Below, piece after piece: positions 1 to 7,278 of a stretch of 50,314 nucleotides of DNA. Within the stretch, counting starts at the first letter, position 1; each line of letters starts with the position of its first letter. The stretch spans positions 1 through 50,314 of the forward strand of contig JAFSWW010000092.1 in the NCBI GenBank assembly GCA_017444345.1. Direction: 5' to 3'. A program made the position numbers and the translations under genes. The notes beneath the pieces were generated by a model. That model was not told the DNA's origin. It was given only the letters and a program-made list of their open reading frames with translations, and searched no databases. Source of the DNA: Synergistaceae bacterium. GTDB lineage: Bacteria; Synergistota; Synergistia; Synergistales; Aminobacteriaceae.

Positions 1-339
1 ATCCGGATCATATGACTCAAGAGAATTTGCGAGATTCTGATATAGTGTTGATGTTATATCTTGTTCGCTGGTTATTTCACTTGAAGGCGTTATATTTTCG
101 TGTTCGTCATGTGATAAATCATGCGCAAAAATTTCACCCGTTATATTTTGCGCTTGTATAGTATCTTCACGAGAGAATAATATTTCCTGCTCGTCTAAAA
201 TATTTGCGTCATTGCCCGGAGTCTCTGTAATATTCTGCAGGTCGTGCGCATTTATAGCAGCATTAATCGGGGCGAGTAATAGTCCCGTCCCTGCGTCTTT
301 GTTATTATTATTAAGCCAGTCCATTAAATCCTGCTTCAA
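1..339 (-). CDS. Unidentified acidic protein, N-terminal part only
   Basis: An open frame of 113 codons runs leftward off the window edge with no stop. I place the start at TTG (337-339) because a GGTGAG ribosome-binding site lies 8 bases upstream and a TGA stop sits in frame just before it; an in-frame ATG at 322-324 is the alternative. The visible part is rich in Asn, Asp and Glu, with no signal peptide, membrane segment or motif I recognise. It is divergent from fliW, so the 141 bases between them should hold both promoters. Base use (GAGTCA, AAAATTT) matches the neighbours. No function is proposed. Confidence 0.55.
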   Translation of the reverse strand, partial: MKQDLMDWLNNNNKDAGTGLLLAPINAAINAHDLQNITETPGNDANILDEQEILFSREDTIQAQNITGEIFAHDLSHDEHENITPSSEITSEQDITSTLYQNLANSLESYDPD

Positions 340-480
340 ATTACAAGCTCACCTTTTATATAATATTCTGGTTTAGTGATTTGTCAGTTTACCCCGATTT
401 TATGAACTTGGCAACGTTAAGGCGTTCAGAACATGCTATTATTATGTATAAAAATTTTTCATGAAAGCATGTGATATTGA

Positions 481-984
481 ATGTCAAACATGACTATAAA
501 GACTTCAAGATTTGGCGAGGTCGAATATAAACAGGAAGATTTATTATTTTTTCCGCGCGGTATTCCTGCATTTGAGACTATGCACGAATGGATTTTAGCA
601 GGCAGTGATGACAGCGCAATTAAATGGCTTCAAAGCATTAACGACGGAGATTTAGCACTCCCAGTAACTTCACCCGACGCAATTCAACCGGATTATAACG
701 CCCGAATCCCTGAAGATGAGCTAAAGATGATAGGCACAGTAAATCCCGCTGACCTTGCATTATTAATAGTCGTCTCGATTCCTCCTGCTGCTCCGTGGAA
801 CATGACGGCAAATTTACGCGCTCCAATTCTCATAAATTTAAAGACTCATAAGGCCGTGCAGGTTATAGCCCTCAATGAAGAGTACCCGATAAGACATGTT
901 ATATTCCCTGAAGATGTCCGCGAAAAAATGAAGGCTTCTGCTCAACCTGCTCAATTAAAGCAAGAAAACGGAGGCGATGAATAA
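481..984 (+). CDS. fliW: Flagellar assembly factor FliW
   Basis: FliW is a small cytoplasmic protein that binds flagellin and also CsrA, relieving CsrA repression of flagellin mRNA. The 167-residue protein has the usual family length and the N-terminal signature FPRGIPAFE at residues 24-32, followed by the conserved middle with a Pro-rich stretch. It is followed at once by csrA (TAATG overlap), the standard fliW-csrA arrangement, which strongly supports both calls. The start has only a weak ribosome-binding site; a second ATG three codons in is possible. The 3-prime end is tightly coupled to csrA, so the two are presumably co-translated. No flagellar structural gene is visible in the window. 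Confidence 0.93.
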   Translation: MSNMTIKTSRFGEVEYKQEDLLFFPRGIPAFETMHEWILAGSDDSAIKWLQSINDGDLALPVTSPDAIQPDYNARIPEDELKMIGTVNPADLALLIVVSIPPAAPWNMTANLRAPILINLKTHKAVQVIALNEEYPIRHVIFPEDVREKMKASAQPAQLKQENGGDE

Positions 985-1277
985 TGCTCGTCTTAAGCAG
1001 AAGAGTTAATGAAAGCATTCAAATCGGCACAGACATTGAAATAATGGTAATTGACGTTCGCGGCGATGTAGTAAGACTCGGAATAACTGCCCCGCAATCG
1101 ACTCAAAGTTGGCGCAAAGAATTATGGGACGTAATCGTCAAAGAAAACAAGACAGCCGCAGAAGGTGTGAGATTTCCGGACTATAAAGCTGCGACCCGCC
1201 TGCCATTGTCGACATTCTCGAAACTCTCAAAGATTCCCACGGTTCATATTAATAATAGGATTGATGATAAAGAATGA
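984..1277 (+). CDS. csrA: Carbon storage regulator CsrA with extended C-terminus
   Basis: CsrA is a homodimeric RNA-binding protein that blocks ribosome access at GGA motifs. The first 60 or so residues match the family closely: MLVLSRR start, GDVVRLGI around residues 27-34, and the RNA-binding residues Leu4 and Arg44 are both present. At 97 residues it is longer than the usual 60-75; the extra C-terminal 30 residues (Pro- and Ser-containing, ending in charged residues) are not part of the core fold. It overlaps fliW by 1 base and purE by 4 (ATGA), so the regulator is translationally linked to purine biosynthesis genes. Confidence 0.95.
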   Translation: MLVLSRRVNESIQIGTDIEIMVIDVRGDVVRLGITAPQSTQSWRKELWDVIVKENKTAAEGVRFPDYKAATRLPLSTFSKLSKIPTVHINNRIDDKE

Positions 1278-1771
1278 ACGATAAAAAAATTGCGGTTGTA
1301 TTAGGCTCTGACAGTGATTTAAATATTGCTGAGAAGTGCGTAAAAGTGTTAAAGACTCTAGGGCTTGAGTTCACAGTAAATATAATTTCTGCTCATAGGA
1401 CTCCGGAAAAAGCGCGGGAATTTGCCATTAATGCACGTGATAATAATTACGGCGTAATAATTGCCATTGCTGGGAAGTCTGCGGCACTTGCGGGCGTGTT
1501 AGCTGCTCATACAAGAGTTCCCGTTATTGGCGTTCCTGTTATGAGTCAAGATTTAGGCGGGCTTGATGCTTTACTCTCAAGTGTTCAAATGCCCCCGGGA
1601 GTCCCTGTTGCTTGTGTTGCCATTGACGGCGGGGCAAATGCTGCGTGGCTTGCTGCGAGAATCTTGGCCGTTAGTGATAATGATTTAGCGCAAAAATTAG
1701 AAATCGAGACTCAAAAAATGTCGGAAAGTGTAGAGAAAAAGAATCATGACATACAAGCGAAATTCATATAA
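1274..1771 (+). CDS. purE: PurE-type phosphoribosylaminoimidazole carboxylase / N5-CAIR mutase
   Basis: This protein forms 4-carboxy-AIR in purine synthesis. It shows the N-terminal GSDSD (residues 11-15) and SAHRTP (39-44, including the essential His), and the C-terminal QMP-GVPVA segment. The usual class I loop AGGAAHLPG is replaced by AGKSAALAG (66-74): the His is missing and the Ser-x-Ala-Leu pattern recalls class II enzymes, which carboxylate AIR directly with CO2. No purK is visible here, which fits class II but does not prove it. The gene begins inside the csrA stop (ATGA) and its 3-prime end overlaps purM by 26 bases. Confidence 0.93.
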   Translation: MNDKKIAVVLGSDSDLNIAEKCVKVLKTLGLEFTVNIISAHRTPEKAREFAINARDNNYGVIIAIAGKSAALAGVLAAHTRVPVIGVPVMSQDLGGLDALLSSVQMPPGVPVACVAIDGGANAAWLAARILAVSDNDLAQKLEIETQKMSESVEKKNHDIQAKFI

Positions 1772-2756
1772 AGACTCAGGCGTTGACGTTACAGCAGGTT
1801 ATGAGTCAGTAAAATTAATGCGCTCCCACGTTGAACGCACGAAAATTGAAGGGGTTTTCTCTGATTTAGGAGGATTCGGGGGGATGTTCGCACTTCCTGA
1901 AGGACTCAAGAATCCCATTTTAGTGAGCGGCACAGACGGAGTCGGGACAAAATTAAAAATTGCCTTTGCACTCGATAAACATGACTCAATCGGGATTGAC
2001 TGCGTTGCTATGTGCGTTAATGATGTGTTATGTTCGGGAGCCAAGCCGTTATTTTTTCTTGATTATATAGCTGTAGGCAAAAATTATCCGGAAAAAGTTG
2101 CGCAAATTGTCTCAGGTGTTGCAGAAGGCTGCGTGCAGGCAAATTGTGCGTTAATAGGCGGAGAGACTGCGGAAATGCCGGGATTTTACCCAGTTAATGA
2201 ATATGATTTAGCCGGTTTTGCTGTCGGAGTAGTTGAGCGCGAAAAGATTTTGAATCCTTCAAACGTGAAACAAGGCGATATTATTATTGCTCTGCCTTCA
2301 ACTGGTGTGCATTCTAATGGATTCTCACTTGTAAGAAGAATTTTAGCGGAACATGATTTCAAGCAATATATTAACGAGTTCGCTAAGAGTCTGGGTGAAG
2401 AGTTATTAACTCCTACAAAAATTTATGTCCGTGAAGTGTTGCCGGTTATCGATAAAATAAAATCAATCGCTCATATAACGGGCGGCGGCTTTTATGAGAA
2501 TATCCCCCGGGCGTTCGGTGAAGGACTCGCGGCAAAAATCGAACTCTCAAAAATTAAGACTCTCCCTGTATTTGACTATATTATGAAGGCCGGAAATATC
2601 GAGCTTGACGAAATGTATCACGTTTTTAATATGGGCGTGGGAATGATTTTAATAATTTCGCCTGAAAATGTTGACGGGATTCTAAAAAATTTAAACGAGT
2701 CATATATAATCGGAGAAATAATTAATAACGAAAATGGAGGCGTAATTTTATGGTGA
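1746..2756 (+). CDS. purM: Phosphoribosylformylglycinamidine cyclo-ligase (AIR synthetase)
   Basis: PurM closes the imidazole ring, turning FGAM and ATP into AIR. The 336-residue length is typical. Family signatures are the N-terminal YKDSGVD (8-14), the ATP-binding SGTDGVGTK (61-69), the [12 protein letters not shown] segment and the [11 protein letters not shown] loop. The start chosen places YKDSGVD near the N-terminus as in homologues; it lies inside the end of purE, so translation is coupled. Its own end overlaps the start of the purN fusion gene by 7 bases. Nothing in the sequence looks damaged. Confidence 0.97.
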   Translation: MTYKRNSYKDSGVDVTAGYESVKLMRSHVERTKIEGVFSDLGGFGGMFALPEGLKNPILVSGTDGVGTKLKIAFALDKHDSIGIDCVAMCVNDVLCSGAKPLFFLDYIAVGKNYPEKVAQIVSGVAEGCVQANCALIGGETAEMPGFYPVNEYDLAGFAVGVVEREKILNPSNVKQGDIIIALPSTGVHSNGFSLVRRILAEHDFKQYINEFAKSLGEELLTPTKIYVREVLPVIDKIKSIAHITGGGFYENIPRAFGEGLAAKIELSKIKTLPVFDYIMKAGNIELDEMYHVFNMGVGMILIISPENVDGILKNLNESYIIGEIINNENGGVILW

Positions 2757-4000
2757 AAATTTCCGTGCTTGTCTCAGGAGGCGGAACGAATTTACAGGCC
2801 CTAATTGACTCGCAGAATAACGGGATAATTAAATCGGGTCAAATTGTGCAGGTTATCTCAAGCAATGATAAAGCATTTGCACTCGAACGCGCTAAACGTG
2901 CAAATATTCCCAGTGAAGTAGTGAGCTTGAAGGAGTCGGGCGAAAATTTTGAGTCAAGATTGTTAGACTCGCTTAAAAAATTTAGTCCTGATTTAATCGT
3001 CTTGGCCGGATTCATGCATATTTTAAGCAAAAATTTTATTGAATCCTGTAACGCAAAAATTATAAATATTCACCCGTCATTAATTCCTGCGTTTTGCGGC
3101 AAAGGCTTTTACGGTCTTCACGTTCATGAAGCTGTGTTGAATTCGGGCGCAAAAGTTACCGGAGCTACTGTTCATTATGTGAATGAGATTCCCGACGGAG
3201 GGCAGATTATAGCGCAGAAAGCAATAAATATTCTCCCTGATGATACACCGGAAAAATTACAGCGCAGAGTCATGGAATTTGCGGAATGGGTTATTTTGCC
3301 GCGTGCTGTTGAAGAAGTTTGCAGGAAAATACAGCCGAAAATTTTTGAGCCTTGTATGAAATATCCCGGCCGGGGAATTATAACGGGAATGACTGAGTCC
3401 GGACAAATTGCGCTCGCTTATTTCATTATGGGCCGCAGTCAGTCAAGCAAGTCAAGAATCTTTGCTAAATCTGGCGATGATTTAATTATTAAGCTCGTGA
3501 ATATAAAGCAGGATTTTGACAGTTCGTTAATTCTTTATTCGCCGCTTAGAGTTCACGGAGAAAATATTATAGTAACTAACGGGGATCAGACTGACACGAT
3601 TTATAATTTTTTGAACGAGTCAAAAACTTTTGAGCAGGCTTTGAGGACTCGCGAATATGAACCGGACGCACCCCACTATACGCCCAGAATCAGCGCGATT
3701 ATTAACAAAGAAGGCTACACACAAAGCATTCTTAAACGTTCAGGGCGATTCTTTTTCGAGTATGAATTTAAAGCAGGAACAGGTCATTTAATTCACACTT
3801 ATGATCATGACGTTATGAGGGATAAAATTTTGCCTTCATTCAGTGGCGAACCTAGAGAAGTAAAAATTTGCGATGATATAAATTTATTTGCTGATTCACT
3901 ATGGGCGGAACTCAGCGAAGATTATAGAGTCGCGCTTTATGTGAGATTTTATGAGCCTGATTTATCGAGCTATACCGACAAATTATTTAATACACTGTGA
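2750..4000 (+). CDS. purN: GAR transformylase (PurN) fused to PurO-type IMP cyclohydrolase
   Basis: The 416-residue protein has two parts. Residues 1-190 are Pur[11 protein letters not shown] near the start, catalytic Asn106 and His108 in NIHPSLIP, and Asp149 in the IPDGG loop, so transfer of formyl from 10-formyl-THF to GAR should work. From residue 203 to the end the sequence ([40 protein letters not shown]) reads as the IMP cyclohydrolase family of archaeal PurO, also found as a stand-alone bacterial protein. Together with the next gene, an AICAR transformylase lacking its own cyclohydrolase domain, this would complete IMP synthesis. It overlaps purM by 7 bases. The fusion joins two non-consecutive steps. 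Confidence 0.93.
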   Translation: MVKISVLVSGGGTNLQALIDSQNNGIIKSGQIVQVISSNDKAFALERAKRANIPSEVVSLKESGENFESRLLDSLKKFSPDLIVLAGFMHILSKNFIESCNAKIINIHPSLIPAFCGKGFYGLHVHEAVLNSGAKVTGATVHYVNEIPDGGQIIAQKAINILPDDTPEKLQRRVMEFAEWVILPRAVEEVCRKIQPKIFEPCMKYPGRGIITGMTESGQIALAYFIMGRSQSSKSRIFAKSGDDLIIKLVNIKQDFDSSLILYSPLRVHGENIIVTNGDQTDTIYNFLNESKTFEQALRTREYEPDAPHYTPRISAIINKEGYTQSILKRSGRFFFEYEFKAGTGHLIHTYDHDVMRDKILPSFSGEPREVKICDDINLFADSLWAELSEDYRVALYVRFYEPDLSSYTDKLFNTL

Positions 4001-4088
4001 TAATTTGCATTCACGTAAAAAATTTTGCGGCATTTATTCGAGTCTGTAAAATATAACACGCTATATATATTAAAGGAGTGATTTATTC

Positions 4089-5225
4089 ATGAACGAGTAC
4101 AAATTAAAATATGGCTGTAATCCCGATCAAAGCCCAGCAAGAATCTTCATGAGAAATAATCAGGATTTACCGCTTGAGATTCTCAACGGCCGGCCGGGCT
4201 ATATAAATTTTCTTGACGCTTTGAATTCATGGCAGTTAGTGAAGGAATTACGCAAAAATTTAAATCTTCCTGCTGCTGCGTCATTCAAGCATGTGAGTCC
4301 GGCGGGTGCTGCTTTAGGTCTTCCCTTAAATGACAATGAGCGCAAATTATTCTTTGTTGACGAGAAATTAAATATAAATGACTCGTTACTTGCTTGTGCT
4401 TATGCAAGGGCGCGCGGGACTGACAGGCTTTCTTCTTTCGGGGACTGGGTAGCACTTAGTGATAAATGCGACAAGATTACAGCTGAATATATACGCCGTG
4501 AAGTTTCGGATGGAGTCATTGCCCCTGATTATGAGCCTGAAGCACTGGAAATCTTGAAATCTAAGCGCAAAGGAAATTATGCCGTTGTCAAGATTGACTC
4601 AAATTATGAGCCTGAAAATTTAGAGACCCGCGACGTTTTCGGGATAACTTTTGAGCAGTCGAGAAGCACCGCCCCCGTTTGTGAATTATCAAAATTTGAC
4701 TCTCTTGTTACTGTCTCGCAGATAATGCCGGAGTCCGCAAAACGTGATTTAATTCTTGCGCTGATAACTCTTAAATATACTCAGTCTAATTCAGTCTGTG
4801 TTACTAAAAACGGGCAGACACTGGGAGTCGGAGCTGGTCAGCAATCAAGACTTCATTGTGTAAAACTTGCATGTGATAAGGCAGATTTAAGAATTCTACG
4901 CGAACACCCGAAAATTTTAGATTTAGAATTTAATTCAAAACTTGGCCGGCCTGAACGAGACAACGCAATTAATGTAATTCTCACGACAAACAGCGGCATT
5001 ATTTCAGATTCCGAGCGTAAAGAATGGCTTGCAAGTAATTCCGGCGCGTCACTTGGCAGTGATGCATTCTTCCCGTTCGCTGATAATATAGAACGTGCTT
5101 ATTTGAGCGGCGTTAAATTTATTGCACAGCCGGGCGGATCTATTCGTGATGATTTAGTGATTAAGGCCTGCGACGATCATAATATTTCAATGGTAATGAC
5201 GGGTAAAAGATTATTCCATCATTAA
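4089..5225 (+). CDS. purH: Stand-alone AICAR formyltransferase (PurH C-terminal type)
   Basis: This 378-residue protein matches only the AICAR transformylase half of PurH. It has the catalytic Lys67-His68 in SFKHVSPAGAALG, the SFGDWVALSD segment and the C-terminal FIAQPGGSIRDD motif. The N-terminal MGS-like IMP cyclohydrolase domain of ordinary bifunctional PurH is absent; the PurO domain of the preceding gene can supply that activity. A clear ribosome-binding site, AAAGGAGTG, precedes the ATG. The 88-base gap upstream contains AT-rich promoter-like sequence (TATATATAT). A hairpin/G4 repeat lies downstream. Confidence 0.94.
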   Translation: MNEYKLKYGCNPDQSPARIFMRNNQDLPLEILNGRPGYINFLDALNSWQLVKELRKNLNLPAAASFKHVSPAGAALGLPLNDNERKLFFVDEKLNINDSLLACAYARARGTDRLSSFGDWVALSDKCDKITAEYIRREVSDGVIAPDYEPEALEILKSKRKGNYAVVKIDSNYEPENLETRDVFGITFEQSRSTAPVCELSKFDSLVTVSQIMPESAKRDLILALITLKYTQSNSVCVTKNGQTLGVGAGQQSRLHCVKLACDKADLRILREHPKILDLEFNSKLGRPERDNAINVILTTNSGIISDSERKEWLASNSGASLGSDAFFPFADNIERAYLSGVKFIAQPGGSIRDDLVIKACDDHNISMVMTGKRLFHH

Positions 5226-5255
5226 TATATATAGCAGCAAAAAATTTTTCCTAAT

Positions 5256-5302
5256 ATTCTACTCCCACCCGCCCACCCTGCTACTTCGTAGCAGAGTAGA
5301 AT
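5256..5302. repeat. Hairpin element with G-quadruplex loop, copy 1
   Basis: A 9-base outer inverted repeat (ATTCTACTC / GAGTAGAAT) encloses CCCACCCGCCCACCC (5264-5278) and an inner hairpin TGCTAC-TTC-GTAGCA (5279-5293). The complement of the C-rich part is GGGTGGGCGGGTGGG, four G3 runs with one-base loops. The same core recurs at 13690-13704 and 29256-29270 with different stems. Here it lies between two rightward genes and has no T-run, so it is not an ordinary intrinsic terminator. Confidence 0.85.
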
Positions 5303-5370
5303 AGGAGAAAAGCAAAATCTGTAATCACGCTATATTTATTATTTATTTATATAGAAGGGAGCAAATTTTT

Positions 5371-6012
5371 ATGTCTATTAATATCGAACTTGACGAGAAA
5401 CACGCGCAGAGACTCGAACTTGTCTGCAATGCGCTTGAACTTGATTCGGCCGGTGCAGTGTCAGAAGCAATTGATATTTTTTTCCGTAAACTCGTAACTG
5501 ACGGCAAAATTCCCATTGAAGAGTCAATGTCCGGAATCAGCGACCCTAAAGACGAGAAAGATTACAAGCTCGAAGATATACCCGATATTGATAATGCTAA
5601 GAAATACGGGCTCACAGCAAAGGAACGCGCAGGACTCGGCAAATCAGCAGCAAAAAATTTGAATAAGGCCGAACAGGGCGACCCTGCAGCACAAAACGTA
5701 ATGGGAACTTATTACGAGAGCGGCAACGGATTCGAGAAAAATTACGACAAGGCTATTTACTGGTACACTAAGGCGGCAAATCAGGGTAATACTAACGCTC
5801 AATATCATTTAGGAGTGCTTTATAACAAGGCAAAAGAGAATCCCCTCCGCGCTTATTTCTGGTTTGAAGTTGCGAGATTATGCGGCTTTAATATCACTCA
5901 TATACATCAAGACTATATAATCAGGTTGACTGAAATGCTTTCAGCCCGGCAAATTAAGCTAGCTCAAGATGAGGCAGTCAAGAAAGTTAAATCAATAAAG
6001 GGAGGCGAATAA
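5371..6012 (+). CDS. RHH (RelB/DinJ-like) domain fused to Sel1 repeats
   Basis: The first 50 residues (MSINIELDEKHAQRLELVC..., then AVSEAIDIFFRKLVTDGKIP) look like a RelB/DinJ-family ribbon-helix-helix antitoxin domain. After a charged linker, residues 97-170 contain Sel1-type repeats: AEQGDPAAQNVMGTYYESG, then KAIYWYTKAANQGNTNAQYHLGVLY, ending in a FWFEVARLCG helix. There is no signal peptide, so it should be cytoplasmic. Sel1 repeats mediate protein-protein contacts. No toxin gene adjoins it. It has a good ribosome-binding site (AGAAGGGAG) and its end carries the ribosome-binding site of purD, so it is in the purine operon. Role unknown. Confidence 0.8.
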   Translation: MSINIELDEKHAQRLELVCNALELDSAGAVSEAIDIFFRKLVTDGKIPIEESMSGISDPKDEKDYKLEDIPDIDNAKKYGLTAKERAGLGKSAAKNLNKAEQGDPAAQNVMGTYYESGNGFEKNYDKAIYWYTKAANQGNTNAQYHLGVLYNKAKENPLRAYFWFEVARLCGFNITHIHQDYIIRLTEMLSARQIKLAQDEAVKKVKSIKGGE

Positions 6013-6015
6013 TTT

Positions 6016-7272
6016 ATGAATATTCTCATAATCGGCGGGGGCGGGCGTGAACACGTTATCGCAAAATACGTCGCAAAGAATCCCAGAGTCAAAAAATTAT
6101 ATGCTCTTCCCGGCAACGGGGGGATCTCACAAATTGCCGAGTGCGTTAATATTTCAGCTGAAGACATTGACGGAATCGTAAAATTTGCTGAGACTCATTC
6201 TATAGATTTCGCAATTGTCGCACCTGATGATCCCTTAGCACTGGGAGCAGTTGACAGGCTCGAGTCAATCGGCGTTAAATGTTTCGGCCCGTCTCAGAAC
6301 GCAGCAATAATCGAGAGCAGCAAAATTTTCGCAAAAGAATTAATGACTCGTTATAACATTCCCACTGCAAAATATAAAGTCTTCACGAACTTAGACGAGG
6401 CTTTATCACATGCGGCTTTATCAGATTGTCCGATTGTAATAAAAGCTGACGGGCTCGCAAAGGGGAAGGGCGTTACAGTCGCTGAAAATTTCAAACAGGC
6501 AAGGGACGCTATTATTTCATGCATGAAGGATAAAGCATTCGGAGCGAGCGGGGAGAAAATTTTAATTGAAGAGTGTCTACGAGGCCCGGAAGTTACTGTT
6601 TTAGCTTTAACTGACGGCAAAACTATACTCCCGCTGATTTCGTCAATGGATCACAAAAGAATCTATGACGGCAACAAAGGCCCTAATACCGGCGGAATGG
6701 GAGTCGCTGCTCCAAATTTTTATTATAGTGATGAGATTGCAGACGAATGCATGAAAAAAATATTTCTGCCCACTATTAACGCACTTAATCAGGAAGGCCG
6801 CAAATTTAAAGGATGTCTCTATTTCGGGTTAATGCTGACTCGGGACGGCGCAAAAGTCATCGAGTATAATTGCAGATTTGGAGATCCTGAAGCTGAAGCC
6901 GTTTTGCCTTTGCTTGATTGTGATTTGCTAGATATTTTGCTTGCTGTACGTGATGAGAGATTGAACGAGCTTAATATAAAGTTTAAAGACTCTGCGTCTT
7001 GCTGTGTTATTCTAGCGTCAGGAGGTTATCCCGGCAAATATTTATCAGGCTATGAAATCGATTTCGGCGATGTTGATAAGATAGAAGGAGTCGAAATTTT
7101 CCACTGCGGGACAAAATTTGAAAACGGGCAATATTACACGGCAGGAGGGCGAGTCTTAGCTGTTAATGCAGTCGCGAATGATTTTCCTTCAGCAAGAACT
7201 AAAGCATATGAGGCCGTCAACTGCATAAAATTTGAAAATATGCGCTACAGGTCAGATATAGGAGCGAGATAA
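6016..7272 (+). CDS. purD: Phosphoribosylamine-glycine ligase (GAR synthetase)
   Basis: PurD joins glycine to phosphoribosylamine using ATP, producing the substrate of PurN. The 418 residues have the N-terminal IIGGGGREHVIA motif, the ATP-grasp core (PIVIKADGLAKGKGVTVA), the EECLRGPEVTVLAL strand, the GPNTGGMGV loop and the metal-binding EYNCRFGDPEAEAVL segment. Length and motif order are normal. AAAGGGAGG at the end of the preceding gene is its ribosome-binding site, with only 3 bases between the genes. Confidence 0.97.
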   Translation: MNILIIGGGGREHVIAKYVAKNPRVKKLYALPGNGGISQIAECVNISAEDIDGIVKFAETHSIDFAIVAPDDPLALGAVDRLESIGVKCFGPSQNAAIIESSKIFAKELMTRYNIPTAKYKVFTNLDEALSHAALSDCPIVIKADGLAKGKGVTVAENFKQARDAIISCMKDKAFGASGEKILIEECLRGPEVTVLALTDGKTILPLISSMDHKRIYDGNKGPNTGGMGVAAPNFYYSDEIADECMKKIFLPTINALNQEGRKFKGCLYFGLMLTRDGAKVIEYNCRFGDPEAEAVLPLLDCDLLDILLAVRDERLNELNIKFKDSASCCVILASGGYPGKYLSGYEIDFGDVDKIEGVEIFHCGTKFENGQYYTAGGRVLAVNAVANDFPSARTKAYEAVNCIKFENMRYRSDIGAR

Positions 7273-7278
7273 TTTATC

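Noticed and set aside
638-826. Leftward open frame inside fliW
   Set aside because: It lies wholly within a recognisable gene, has no ribosome-binding site or family pattern, and typifies the many opposite-strand frames across the window, which I treated as shadows.
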